From Stutzerimonas stutzeri (GTDB lineage Bacteria; Pseudomonadota; Gammaproteobacteria; Pseudomonadales; Pseudomonadaceae): 64,000 nucleotides of DNA. Below, in pieces: positions 16,657-23,773 of the stretch. Position 1 is the stretch's first letter, and every line of letters starts with the position of its first letter. Position numbers and translations under genes: made by a program. The notes beneath the pieces were generated by a model. The model was not told the origin of the DNA. It saw only the letters and a list, made by a program, of their open reading frames with translations, and searched no databases. The DNA lies in contig NZ_CP139348.1 of NCBI RefSeq assembly GCF_038561965.1, positions 744,001-808,000 of the forward strand, written 5' to 3'.

Positions 16657-17058
16657 TCACGCCCAGGCGTCTGGCTCCCGCTCGTAAAGCTCCAGCGGCA
16701 GCTCGTCAGGATCGGCAAAAAAAGTGAAACGGCGTCCGGTGTACTCATCCGTGCGAATCGGCTCAACCGCGATGCCCTTTGCCTCCAGCGCGGTCTTGCA
16801 TGCAGCGACGTCATCCACGGCAAACGCCAGATGCCGCAAGCCTTGCGCCTCTGGGCGCGAGGGGCGAGGCGGGGCGTCGGGAAAGGAGAACAGCTCGATC
16901 TGCCCGCCATCCGGCAACGCCAGGTCGAGCTTGTAGGACTGCCGCGACGCCCGGTAATGCTCGCCGACCCCCCTGAGGCCTAACACCTCGGTATAGAAGC
17001 GCTTAGAGACGGCATAGTCAGAGCAGATGATTGCGGCGTGGTGGATCGAGCGGAGCAT
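16657..17058 (-). CDS. VOC-family metalloprotein (YaeR/GloA2-like)
   Basis: The 133-residue glyoxalase-fold protein begins MLRSIHHAAIICSDYAVSKR, where the His is a metal ligand. It has a second ligand His in GLRHLAFAVDD and a terminal Glu in PLELYEREP. This pattern fits the YaeR/SMU1112c subgroup of uncharacterised glyoxalase-like proteins. It lies just outside the integron boundary. Confidence 0.8.
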   Translation of the reverse strand: MLRSIHHAAIICSDYAVSKRFYTEVLGLRGVGEHYRASRQSYKLDLALPDGGQIELFSFPDAPPRPSRPEAQGLRHLAFAVDDVAACKTALEAKGIAVEPIRTDEYTGRRFTFFADPDELPLELYEREPDAWA

Positions 17059-17132
17059 GAAAAGGTCCTGCGGTGGCGATGAGGTCAAGACTGGTTGCGC
17101 CGCGGATGCTACGAACATGCTGGCGACGCAGG

Positions 17133-17197
17133 GCCTAGACAGCATCGGCTTGGTACCCGCGTCGGATGCTGTTTTCGGGCGTGGTGTTTGGTTAGGC
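17133..17197 (-). repeat. Degenerate terminal attC (proposed)
   Basis: GTTAGGC at 17191-17197 contains the stop codon of the preceding small gene, exactly as in the other cassettes. A partner GCCTAGA at 17133 and an internal AGCATC/GATGCT stem complete a possible, diverged attC. The loop is unrelated to the array consensus, so this call is tentative. Confidence 0.45.
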
Positions 17198-17362
17198 CTC
17201 GCCAGCTGCCCTACGCTCCTCAAGGAGCTGAAGTATGGAGGGCGGCATCGGGCGACACCCACAGGCCTTTGCATGAGCAACATGCCAATCGACGCGCTGC
17301 TGGACAGTTGCGTTCCTTGGCATGGGATTCATCTCATGCCATGCCTTATTTGTTTTGCCCAT
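17192..17362 (-). CDS. Small conserved hypothetical protein in the last cassette
   Basis: The 56-residue protein begins MGKTNKAWHEMNPMPRNATV and contains QQRVDWHVAHAKACGCRPMP. Small proteins of this WHxxHxxxCxCR type occur in many proteobacteria; the function is unknown. His and Cys spacing suggests metal binding (inference). It overlaps the 3' end of the carboxymuconolactone decarboxylase-like gene by 17 bases, so the pair forms a two-gene cassette or a captured flank. Its TAA stop falls inside GTTAGGC. Confidence 0.6.
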   Translation of the reverse strand: MGKTNKAWHEMNPMPRNATVQQRVDWHVAHAKACGCRPMPPSILQLLEERRAAGEA

Positions 17363-17660
17363 CGTAAGCCTCCACCGCAGCAAGGAAGCCGGCAATAACA
17401 ACCGAGCCAGCGGCAGGCAGGCCAATAAGGACAGCACTCAACACTTCCTGCCTCGACGCACCATGCGATTTTGCCGAAAGCACATGAAATGGAATGCCAG
17501 AGGTATTCCCTGTCGCTCCCAGCACGGCGATGTACGCTAGTTCCTTGGTCTTCTTGTCCAGAGCGCTAGCAGCATCAAGAGCTTGCGCCGCTTGCATCCA
17601 GGCCTTGGCATGGGCCGGGGCTTCCCGCATGAATAACGCGAATTCTTTTGACACGCTCAT
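17346..17660 (-). CDS. Carboxymuconolactone decarboxylase family protein
   Basis: The 104-residue protein has the CMD helical core with TKELAYIAVLGATGNTSGIP and FHVLSAKSHGASRQE. The usual CxxC pair is absent (TSGI at that place), so redox activity of the AhpD kind is unlikely. The ATG follows attC 1 by 15 bases, so it occupies the position of a cassette gene, but no canonical attC directly follows it. A small gene overlaps its end. Confidence 0.75.
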   Translation of the reverse strand: MSVSKEFALFMREAPAHAKAWMQAAQALDAASALDKKTKELAYIAVLGATGNTSGIPFHVLSAKSHGASRQEVLSAVLIGLPAAGSVVIAGFLAAVEAYDGQNK

Positions 17661-17675
17661 GGATGGTTCCTATGG

Positions 17676-17751
17676 GCCTAACTTTTGGTTAAGGGGCGGG
17701 CTTTAGCCCGTCCCAGTGAGCGAAGCGAACGGTTTGAACCATTTGTTAGGC
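17676..17751 (-). repeat. attC 1
   Basis: The 76-bp site is bounded by GCCTAAC and GTTAGGC with the array's consensus loop. It belongs to the NIPSNAP-like cassette; that gene's stop lies in the GTTAGGC core. Confidence 0.92.
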
Positions 17752-18054
17752 ATTGAACGCTGGTCTAAAGAAAGTTCTTTCATAGCTGATGATACACTTT
17801 GTTTCTTCAGCATATTTGAAGGCAGCTATGCAGGCTGTGTCTTGAAGGGACTTTTCCCGATACTGCTCGTACTCAGCCAAGCTTGGGAATGTGAACATTG
17901 CGAGCGCAACATTATTGGCACCCTCTGATGGCAAGAAGTAACCGTGGTGTTTGCCGCCGAATTTCTCAACCAGTGGAATCCACAGTTTGCCGTAATATTC
18001 AAATTCTTTGAGTTTATATGGGTCAATTATGTATCTGAGATGGCAGGTAACCAC
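17746..18054 (-). CDS. NIPSNAP-family protein (cassette gene)
   Basis: The 102-residue protein starts at GTG and reads MVTCHLRYIIDPYKLKEFEY, then PSEGANNVALAMFTFPSLAEYEQYR. This is a dimeric alpha/beta-barrel NIPSNAP domain. Bacterial members are of unknown function. The stop codon is in the attC core. Confidence 0.75.
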   Translation of the reverse strand: MVTCHLRYIIDPYKLKEFEYYGKLWIPLVEKFGGKHHGYFLPSEGANNVALAMFTFPSLAEYEQYREKSLQDTACIAAFKYAEETKCIISYERTFFRPAFNA

Positions 18055-18069
18055 AGTATTCTCCTATAT

Positions 18070-18136
18070 GCCTAACGATTAGCTAAGGGGCGGGCTTTAG
18101 CCGGTCCCAGTGAACGAAGTGAGCGACTTGTTAGGC
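18070..18136 (-). repeat. attC 2
   Basis: The site is bounded by GCCTAAC and GTTAGGC with the loop GGGCGGGCTTTAGCCGGTCC. At 67 bp it is shorter than most in this array. Confidence 0.9.
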
Positions 18137-18511
18137 ATTGGTACTAAGTGCCTCTGTTACAGCCTTGCTCATGAGCTCCTCATTATCTAATAATTCCCGG
18201 TAAGGCTCGAATGGAAGATTTCCATCATTTACCTGGCGTTGAACAAATATGCGCATGCGCCAATCATCCGGGTGTGGTTTGTTAAAGTCGAAGTCTATAC
18301 CGCCGGTATCTAGGGTTTTGTAGACATCGACTCCAATGCTGTGAGTGCGTATGTACCAAGAGGTGCCAGGAATGATGCGGTGCCCGCGATATTCACTACG
18401 CAGAATGTTCTCTGCCTTTTCCAAACCGAAGCTACGGGAAATAAGTTCTTTTGCCCACGCCATCTGGGCATACCACAGGGCAATTGCTGCTCTTATTGGG
18501 TTCACATCCAT
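18131..18511 (-). CDS. Hypothetical cassette protein
   Basis: The product has 126 residues from the ATG at 18511; a GTG at 18520 would add three. The sequence begins MDVNPIRAAIALWYAQMAWA and continues with SRSFGLEKAENILRSEYRGH. It is mixed alpha/beta with no signal peptide and no recognised family. The stop lies inside the attC 2 core. Confidence 0.65.
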   Translation of the reverse strand: MDVNPIRAAIALWYAQMAWAKELISRSFGLEKAENILRSEYRGHRIIPGTSWYIRTHSIGVDVYKTLDTGGIDFDFNKPHPDDWRMRIFVQRQVNDGNLPFEPYRELLDNEELMSKAVTEALSTNA

Positions 18512-18523
18512 AATTCCCACAAT

Positions 18524-18599
18524 GTCTAACGTTTGGTTAAGGGGCGGGCTTTAGCCCGTCCCAGTGAGCGAAGCGAACGGTTTGAATCACTGGTTAGGT
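18524..18599 (-). repeat. attC 3
   Basis: The 76-bp site is bounded by GTCTAAC and GTTAGGT with the consensus loop. Confidence 0.92.
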
Positions 18600-18902
18600 T
18601 TGCGGCGCTGGATGCATGAGCCATGCGCACCAGATTTCTTTTGCTTCCTCGCTGAAGTCGGGGCAGCGAGTTAAGCCAGCATCGGGAGAACCAAACCAGC
18701 GTACGAACTCTTCCTGGATAATGCGCTGAACATCAGATTCTGATCTGGCCTCTACTAGGCGAGGCAAGATTGTTTCTACTTCAGCGGCGTACTCGTCGGT
18801 GTTATCACCGAAATTAATGCCCATAGGGTCATGCCTGAACAGAATTTCTTCTACTTCAGTGAAAAGCATCCCGTACTTAGCTTTTGTCTCTGACCTGCTC
18901 AT
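18594..18902 (-). CDS. Hypothetical cassette protein
   Basis: The product has 102 residues, is acidic, and contains MLFTEVEEILFRHDPMGINF followed by DEYAAEVETILPRL. A core of the form DPxGxN..DEYxxE..xILxxL is seen in small helical proteins such as the YugE/DUF1871 type; the match is only suggestive. Its function is unknown. The stop lies in the attC 3 core. Confidence 0.65.
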   Translation of the reverse strand: MSRSETKAKYGMLFTEVEEILFRHDPMGINFGDNTDEYAAEVETILPRLVEARSESDVQRIIQEEFVRWFGSPDAGLTRCPDFSEEAKEIWCAWLMHPAPQT

Positions 18903-18906
18903 GGAT

Positions 18907-18994
18907 ACCTAACGATTAAGCTAACAGGCGAGCAAAAGCGCAGCTTTTGCGAGTCCAGTGAGCGAAGCGAACGTTGTTAAGCGCATTGTTAGGG
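18907..18994 (-). repeat. attC 4 (variant loop)
   Basis: The 88-bp site is bounded by ACCTAAC and GTTAGGG. Its loop AGCAAAAGCGCAGCTTTTGC differs from the array consensus, so this cassette may have come from another integron. Confidence 0.88.
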
Positions 18995-19435
18995 CTGCTC
19001 AGTGTTTGTTTCACTCTTTGAAATGTTGCCGTATAGCTTTGCGGCAAAGCCAAATATGTAGAAGATAGCGATAAAACTCAAAGCAAATGCTAAAGCAGCA
19101 AGCTTGTTGAAGCTAACGAAATGTATGAAAAGGAAGGATGAGTGCAGGGTGGTTAAGAGCACGAAAACAAGGGTTGCCGTGACTAAAAGATGACCATTTT
19201 TGTTCTCCTGCTGCGCCATTGCTCCAAAAATGGCGCCCATTGCGATGAAAATAGGAAATATGAACGCAAAGGCGGCCATGAAATGACTCTGGTCGGATGT
19301 ATCAGCCATAAAAACGGTAAATGCGATGGCGGCCTGCCCGTAAGACATGCCTCTTAATGCGCCATGAACAGAAGCTGGGTCCCTATGCAGGTGTGATGTG
19401 AGGAAAGGGGCGATGAATTTTAGTGCTTTTATCAT
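18989..19435 (-). CDS. Membrane protein (cassette gene)
   Basis: The 148-residue product has about four hydrophobic segments (around residues 34-52, 55-72, 83-104 and 113-133), for example FMAAFAFIFPIFIAMGAIFG. The C-terminus KSETNTEQP is polar. No family was recognised. The associated attC differs from the array consensus. An inner-membrane location is predicted from the hydrophobic pattern. Confidence 0.65.
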   Translation of the reverse strand: MIKALKFIAPFLTSHLHRDPASVHGALRGMSYGQAAIAFTVFMADTSDQSHFMAAFAFIFPIFIAMGAIFGAMAQQENKNGHLLVTATLVFVLLTTLHSSFLFIHFVSFNKLAALAFALSFIAIFYIFGFAAKLYGNISKSETNTEQP

Positions 19436-19459
19436 GACGGGCTCGGATGTTTGATGAAG

Positions 19460-19534
19460 CTCTAACGTTTGGTTAAGGGCGGGCTTTAGCCCGCCCCGGC
19501 GAGCGGAGCGAGCGATTTGAACCTATTGTTATAG
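19460..19534 (-). repeat. attC 5
   Basis: The 75-bp site is bounded by CTCTAAC and GTTATAG, with GGGCGGGCTTTAGCCCGCCC as loop. The right core departs from GTTRRRY. Confidence 0.88.
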
Positions 19535-19858
19535 GCTTTTCTCAAGCTCGCCATCCATTCTGTATTCAACGCCATCTTCAAGCCACTTTCCTGATATTAC
19601 CAAGAATGGATCTTCAAGTTTTATTGATACTTCAATAGGGCTTTCGTAAGCCTCGTACCCTTCATATTGAAACTTACCTAGCCCTGAGTATTTTTGAGGC
19701 GAACGCTCGTTGGCGATGCAGTGCCCTGTAAATTTACAGCCGTCTTTTACACCCAAAAAATCGAAGCTAATTTTCCCTTCTGAGATAACGCAGCGAGGAA
19801 TTTGGTATATCCAAAGATTGGCTTCATTAGCTACATCAATTTCTCCGCTGAATTTCAT
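19529..19858 (-). CDS. Hypothetical cassette protein
   Basis: The 109-residue, probably all-beta protein contains MKFSGEIDVANEANLWIYQI and GKISFDFLGVKDGCKFTGHC. It is acidic and has no signal peptide. The family is unknown. The stop lies in the attC 5 core. Confidence 0.65.
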   Translation of the reverse strand: MKFSGEIDVANEANLWIYQIPRCVISEGKISFDFLGVKDGCKFTGHCIANERSPQKYSGLGKFQYEGYEAYESPIEVSIKLEDPFLVISGKWLEDGVEYRMDGELEKSL

Positions 19859-19867
19859 GGGGTAATT

Positions 19868-19943
19868 CTCTAACGTTTGGTTAAGGAGCGGGCTTTAGCC
19901 CGTCCCAGTGAGCGAAGCGAACGGTTTGAGCCACTTGTTAGGT
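19868..19943 (-). repeat. attC 6
   Basis: The 76-bp site is bounded by CTCTAAC and GTTAGGT with the consensus loop. It belongs to the long 409-residue cassette gene. Confidence 0.92.
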
Positions 19944-21167
19944 CGTGAAATCGAGTTTTGGTTGAGAGGTATTAATTAGTCGAATATCGTGAATACATTG
20001 CCATTCGTCAACGCCTAGCACCATTAACCCAGACTTGATGTAAGCGACCCCCATAAGCGTCGAGCTAGTTGTTGTGCAGATTCGATGAATTAGGGTGTAA
20101 TATTTTTCTGGTTTGGCAATGGCTTCATAAGCAACGGTGCGCACAACTCCCGGCTTGACTTGCCCAAAGTGCTTCGATTCTGTGAGCTCATAGGTAGGGT
20201 GGCCGCTTGGACTAACCTGCGTATCCTCATTCTGCGGGGGCGAGTTATCCGTGGTGTAATGTATTGATGCTCCACCATTGAATGCATTTTTCATTAGCAA
20301 AGCAAATCCAGTATATGTTATGACTCCGCCGCCAGTTGAAACGTTAAAGTAAATCCCGGCGATGTGGCGCCATATTCGGATTAGCTCTTCATATGCTTGC
20401 TGGACTTCTGAGGGAGTAAGCGTTGAATGTGGAAGTGATGCGGCGGGGAATTTCGCATGCTGAAGTCTGCAGCGAGTATTTTTGTACTGAGAACTTATTA
20501 TGTATTCAACAGGGTCTTCCACGCCTGTTGGAGTGTAGTGCGCCAGTGAAGAATTATTGTTTATTGCGGTCAAACATCGCTTTAGCCATGCGGCCTCTCC
20601 CTCTAATTTTTTCTTTGGGAAAATGGAATTGAGCAGCGCTTCAAATGCTAGGAATAAATTTTTATACGCTTCAAACAAGTCGCGCGATGCTTGTGACAGT
20701 CGATAGTAGCGGAATGATTCATTCCAGACTGGCTCAGGCGGCGGTGGAGGTTTGACTTCATTACCCTCTGCATCAGTCTGGGTTATTTCAACCTGCATAC
20801 CCATGGCCAAATCAAATAGGCTGTATGAGAATAATATAGACTTCCCATCTTTATGGTAAACGCCAACGCTAGAGCGCGCAGGATCTGAAAGGGTAAATGA
20901 AGGCAGTCCTTTAACTGAAATTATATCGAGCGCTTCTTGTATTGCTGCAAAGCCTATAGTTTGCAGTTCATCATAGGAGACGGCAAGAGACGTACGTGTA
21001 ACAACATCAGTGCTTCCTTTAGTTAATTCTACCTGCCAGGCTCCATTAGCTGTCTCATGAATATATGAGATGGTTGAGCTCGTTGATAATGAGAAAGATA
21101 TTCCACTCTTGTATTTCCCGTCGAGATTTTCTTTCCCAGCGATGAATATCTTGCCTATGCGGGCCAT
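19938..21167 (-). CDS. Large cassette protein with HEPN-like helical segment
   Basis: The 409-residue protein is much longer than a usual cassette product. Residues 1-135 look mainly beta. A proline run (about 140-145) leads to a helical segment (about 150-275) with YYRLSQASRDLFEAYKNLFL, EALLNSIFPKKK, and YKNTRCRLQHAKFP. The last contains R232-x4-H237, the spacing of HEPN RNase motifs. Residues 280-409 look alpha/beta. HEPN proteins often act in abortive infection or toxin-antitoxin pairs, so a defence role is possible. The residue after the Arg is Cys rather than the usual polar Asn/Asp/His, which weakens the case. The stop is in the attC 6 core. Confidence 0.6.
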   Translation of the reverse strand: MARIGKIFIAGKENLDGKYKSGISFSLSTSSTISYIHETANGAWQVELTKGSTDVVTRTSLAVSYDELQTIGFAAIQEALDIISVKGLPSFTLSDPARSSVGVYHKDGKSILFSYSLFDLAMGMQVEITQTDAEGNEVKPPPPPEPVWNESFRYYRLSQASRDLFEAYKNLFLAFEALLNSIFPKKKLEGEAAWLKRCLTAINNNSSLAHYTPTGVEDPVEYIISSQYKNTRCRLQHAKFPAASLPHSTLTPSEVQQAYEELIRIWRHIAGIYFNVSTGGGVITYTGFALLMKNAFNGGASIHYTTDNSPPQNEDTQVSPSGHPTYELTESKHFGQVKPGVVRTVAYEAIAKPEKYYTLIHRICTTTSSTLMGVAYIKSGLMVLGVDEWQCIHDIRLINTSQPKLDFTT

Positions 21168-21180
21168 CGATCTCTCCGTG

Positions 21181-21256
21181 ACCTAACGTTTGGTTAAGGG
21201 GCGGGCTTTAGCCCGTCCCAGTGAGCGAAGCGAACGATTTGAACCAGTAGTTATAA
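21181..21256 (-). repeat. attC 7
   Basis: The 76-bp site is bounded by ACCTAAC and GTTATAA with the consensus loop. Confidence 0.9.
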
Positions 21257-21562
21257 GCTTTTCGGCCAAATGAACTCAATTTCCGGCTCAGCTAGATGAA
21301 TAGATACAGCGTCATTTCTTCCAACCGCATACGCAACAGTGCTTTTGTGATAGCCAATTTCAGGGATGCTAAAAAGAAGTTTTCCCGCACAGAAAGCATT
21401 TAAAATGTTATGAGAGCTGCTGAATTGGAGGAAGTTAGACTCACCTATTGCTCTCGCGAGCTCCCAGATTTTAGATTCTTCTTGTAAATCTATATAAGTC
21501 TCTAACGGTCCAAGTTGGTCGTCTTGAGAACAGCAGGCTTGACGTGTGACTTTAATTTTCAT
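21251..21562 (-). CDS. Hypothetical cassette protein
   Basis: The 103-residue protein reads MKIKVTRQACCSQDDQLGPL, then ESKIWELARAIGESNFLQFS. The adjacent cysteines near residue 10 are notable. It is mixed alpha/beta with no recognised family. The stop lies in the attC 7 core. Confidence 0.65.
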   Translation of the reverse strand: MKIKVTRQACCSQDDQLGPLETYIDLQEESKIWELARAIGESNFLQFSSSHNILNAFCAGKLLFSIPEIGYHKSTVAYAVGRNDAVSIHLAEPEIEFIWPKSL

Positions 21563-21568
21563 GTGTGC

Positions 21569-21644
21569 TTATAACGTTTGGTTAAGGGGCGGGCTTTAGC
21601 CCGTCCCAGTGAGCGCAGCGAACGATTTGAACCACTAGTTAGGT
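21569..21644 (-). repeat. attC 8
   Basis: The 76-bp site is bounded by TTATAAC and GTTAGGT with the consensus loop; one base differs in the AGCGCAGC arm. Confidence 0.9.
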
Positions 21645-22091
21645 TTCTTGGTACGGGACGCCATAGAGAACATTTCTAGCTCGGCCTTCAAATTCGTGCG
21701 CATATTCTTGTAAAGTACGCCATTCAATACGCGCTAAGCAATTAATAGCGGCACTTCTAACGCTCGCCCATTCATTATGGCTAAACATAAATTGATCATC
21801 GCAGTGGAATGCGTCACTGCTTAAATTGTCGCAGCTTTCAAATATTGAGAGCAACTCGTTTTTTATATCGACTGGAATGTCGTTTTCGTAATAACCAACA
21901 AAATCTTTAATTCTTAATATTTTTTCGCTCCACACTTCGCATGCGGGGCAATATGGTATCGATTCACTCTGTTGTTTTGCTTCGAGTGAAAGAAACTCTA
22001 GCCCATAGCAGAGTTGTAGGAATGAAAGTAGCTTTTCATACTCATCATCTGCATACCAGTTCCATACCCTGGCTGAGAAGCTAGTTTCCAT
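21639..22091 (-). CDS. Hypothetical cassette protein
   Basis: The product has 150 residues from the ATG at 22091. An ORF extends upstream, but that would place the start inside attC 9, so the internal ATG is chosen. The N-terminus METSFSARVWNWYADDEYEK is aromatic and acidic. IPYCPACEVWSEKIL holds a CxxC that could bind metal. The rest is helical. The family is unknown. Confidence 0.65.
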   Translation of the reverse strand: METSFSARVWNWYADDEYEKLLSFLQLCYGLEFLSLEAKQQSESIPYCPACEVWSEKILRIKDFVGYYENDIPVDIKNELLSIFESCDNLSSDAFHCDDQFMFSHNEWASVRSAAINCLARIEWRTLQEYAHEFEGRARNVLYGVPYQET

Positions 22092-22096
22092 GTGAT

Positions 22097-22172
22097 ACCT
22101 AACGATTAAGCTAAGGGGCGGCGGCACGCCGTCCCAGCGAACGAAGTGAGCGATTTGAGCGCCTTGTTAGGC
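22097..22172 (-). repeat. attC 9
   Basis: The 76-bp site is bounded by ACCTAAC and GTTAGGC, with loop GGGCGGCGGCACGCCGTCCC, a variant of the consensus. Confidence 0.9.
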
Positions 22173-22454
22173 ATAAACCACCTCGCTTGCGAACTGCGGA
22201 TATTCACCTTGCATTTCAGTAAGGCATTCTTTTAGTAGCACAGCCTCACGAGGTAGGCGGTGTGAGAACTGCGCCCAGCCTAAGAACCTAACGGTGTATG
22301 GCATTTCAACCAAGCCAGTTATGGCGTCCCAGAAAGCGTCCCAGTTAGCACCATACCAGCCCGGAAAATTTAGCGAATCCATCAGCAAAGAGTGCAGTTC
22401 TTCTGCGCTAGTGATAGCTCGGAGATCAATCTCTACTAGCTGTACGCGGGACAT
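22167..22454 (-). CDS. Barstar-family protein (cassette gene)
   Basis: The 95-residue protein has the barstar fold signature: an N-terminal strand (VQLVEIDLRAI), helix, then LNFPGWYGANWDAFWDAITG, where the Asn-Trp-Asp region contacts ribonucleases in known complexes. A C-terminal helix ECLTEMQGEYP follows. Barstar inhibits the RNase barnase. No barnase-like RNase lies beside it in the array, so it may be an orphan immunity protein against exogenous toxins. The stop lies in the attC 9 core. Confidence 0.85.
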   Translation of the reverse strand: MSRVQLVEIDLRAITSAEELHSLLMDSLNFPGWYGANWDAFWDAITGLVEMPYTVRFLGWAQFSHRLPREAVLLKECLTEMQGEYPQFASEVVYA

Positions 22455-22462
22455 ATTTTTTT

Positions 22463-22539
22463 GCCTAACGATTAAGCTAAGGGGCTGGCTTTAGCCAGTC
22501 CCAGCGAGTGAAACGAGCGGCTTCAGCGCCTTGTTAGGA
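22463..22539 (-). repeat. attC 10
   Basis: The 77-bp site is bounded by GCCTAAC and GTTAGGA, with loop GGGCTGGCTTTAGCCAGTCC. Confidence 0.9.
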
Positions 22540-22848
22540 AACAACACGCGCACAATTACAGTTTTCTGAATAGTAACGATCAATCTCATACGCAAGTGCC
22601 ATAAGGGGTTTGTAGTCATCGGCCCATTCTCCGATGCCACGACTGAAACCTAATCCTGCGCCATCAGATGGGCGGGGTAGTCGACTTGTGTATACCGACT
22701 CTAAATACCCACTCATTGCTGAAATGGCTTCATTTGTTGACTCAACTAGCCACGTAGGCCCATTTGATTCAGCACTTCCATGTATGCGACGGCATTCATT
22801 CATCGCACTTTTAATCAACTGTTCAAGATGAAGATCGCACGCATCCAT
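22534..22848 (-). CDS. Hypothetical cassette protein
   Basis: The 104-residue protein is probably helical. It reads MDACDLHLEQLIKSAMNECR and ends EIDRYYSENCNCARVVS. A glycine-rich middle (DGAGLGFSRGIGEWADDYKP) is present. No family was recognised. The stop lies in the attC 10 core. Confidence 0.65.
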   Translation of the reverse strand: MDACDLHLEQLIKSAMNECRRIHGSAESNGPTWLVESTNEAISAMSGYLESVYTSRLPRPSDGAGLGFSRGIGEWADDYKPLMALAYEIDRYYSENCNCARVVS

Positions 22849-22856
22849 GCTTTGGT

Positions 22857-22932
22857 TCCTAACGTTTGGTTAAGGGGCGGGCTTTAGCCCGTCCCCGTGA
22901 GCGAAGCGAACGATTTGAACCATTTGTTATGC
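22857..22932 (-). repeat. attC 11
   Basis: The 76-bp site is bounded by TCCTAAC and GTTATGC with the consensus loop. Confidence 0.9.
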
Positions 22933-23682
22933 GTGCTCAATGTTCATGAATTTGTATTGAGGATACTTGCTCTTAGATTCAGAACGTAAGCTAGAGATTT
23001 TGCTTTTTAGGCCGTCATGGCTTGACTGCACATTTGAAATGACGTTCTCGATAGAGCTATATGCTGTCTTGAATGTTCCAAGGCTTAATTTTGACGAATA
23101 CTCGTTCAGCGGGCAGGTTCTGTCGAGTAGCCCCGCCTTAGACATTTGCGGCTGAAGAATTCCAACATAAAATTCGTTGCGCACATTCAATGACTTTATA
23201 GCTTGGATGAAGCCATCTTGCTCAATGCTTATATCTAGAAGCAGTTGTGGAGAGACGGTCAAAATCAGCGCTAGCTCACCTACATCAACTCTTGTGCCGT
23301 CGTGAAAATTCGTGAAGGCTGGCATTGAAAAGGCTGCGTGATGAATGCTCTTCTGTTTGTCTAGTTCTGATTTTATGTTGCATATAGTGTTGTATTGAAT
23401 GGCCAGATTTAATATGGCTCTATTTATAGTGGCGACTTCCTTTCCTACTCGCTCCTGCTCTTCAGCTTTGCGCTTTCTAGATTCGATTTTGTCACTGAAC
23501 TTGAATGCAAAAAAGGCACCTGCCAAAGCACCAAATAAAGTAGTAAAAAAATTTGATGCAGGCTCCAGCCATTTTGGTGCCGCAGACTCGGTTATTGCTA
23601 ACCCTGAAAAATACCAAAGCAAAATTGCGCCTAAACCGACAATTCCTCCTGTGACGACAGGATCGTATCTGTAATCTTTCAG
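22927..23682 (-). CDS. Membrane-anchored coiled-coil protein (cassette gene, apparent CTG start)
   Basis: The protein has two N-terminal membrane segments, then a basic coiled coil (KIESRKRKAEEQERVGKEVA) and a long helical cytoplasmic part. No family was recognised. No ATG, GTG or TTG suits the start: a TTG at 23622 would cut into the first membrane helix. The frame stays open to a CTG at 23680-23682 that has AAGGAG six bases upstream, giving (M)KDYRYDPVVTGGIVGLGAIL and 251 residues. I therefore extend the gene to that CTG. The stop lies in the attC 11 core. Confidence 0.6.
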   Translation of the reverse strand: MKDYRYDPVVTGGIVGLGAILLWYFSGLAITESAAPKWLEPASNFFTTLFGALAGAFFAFKFSDKIESRKRKAEEQERVGKEVATINRAILNLAIQYNTICNIKSELDKQKSIHHAAFSMPAFTNFHDGTRVDVGELALILTVSPQLLLDISIEQDGFIQAIKSLNVRNEFYVGILQPQMSKAGLLDRTCPLNEYSSKLSLGTFKTAYSSIENVISNVQSSHDGLKSKISSLRSESKSKYPQYKFMNIEHA

Positions 23683-23697
23683 AGGAGACTCCTTAAT

Positions 23698-23773
23698 GCA
23701 TAACGATTGGCTAAGGGGCGGGCTTTAGCCCGTCCCAGTGAGCGAAGCGAACGATTTGAGCCGGTTGTTAGGC
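23698..23773 (-). repeat. attC 12 (first attC after attI)
   Basis: The 76-bp site is bounded by GCATAAC and GTTAGGC with the consensus loop. It lies closest to the integrase end. Confidence 0.9.

Noticed and set aside
16978..16984. GCCTAAC inside the VOC gene, resembling an attC core
   Set aside because: It falls in a conserved coding segment (GLRGVG region), and no partner core or dyad is found at a suitable distance.
17676..23773. Regularly recurring 76-bp repeats that might suggest a CRISPR array
   Set aside because: The repeats are long, spaced by 0.3-1.2 kb gene-bearing segments, have GTTRRRY-type cores and imperfect dyads, and lie next to an integron integrase, so they are attC sites.
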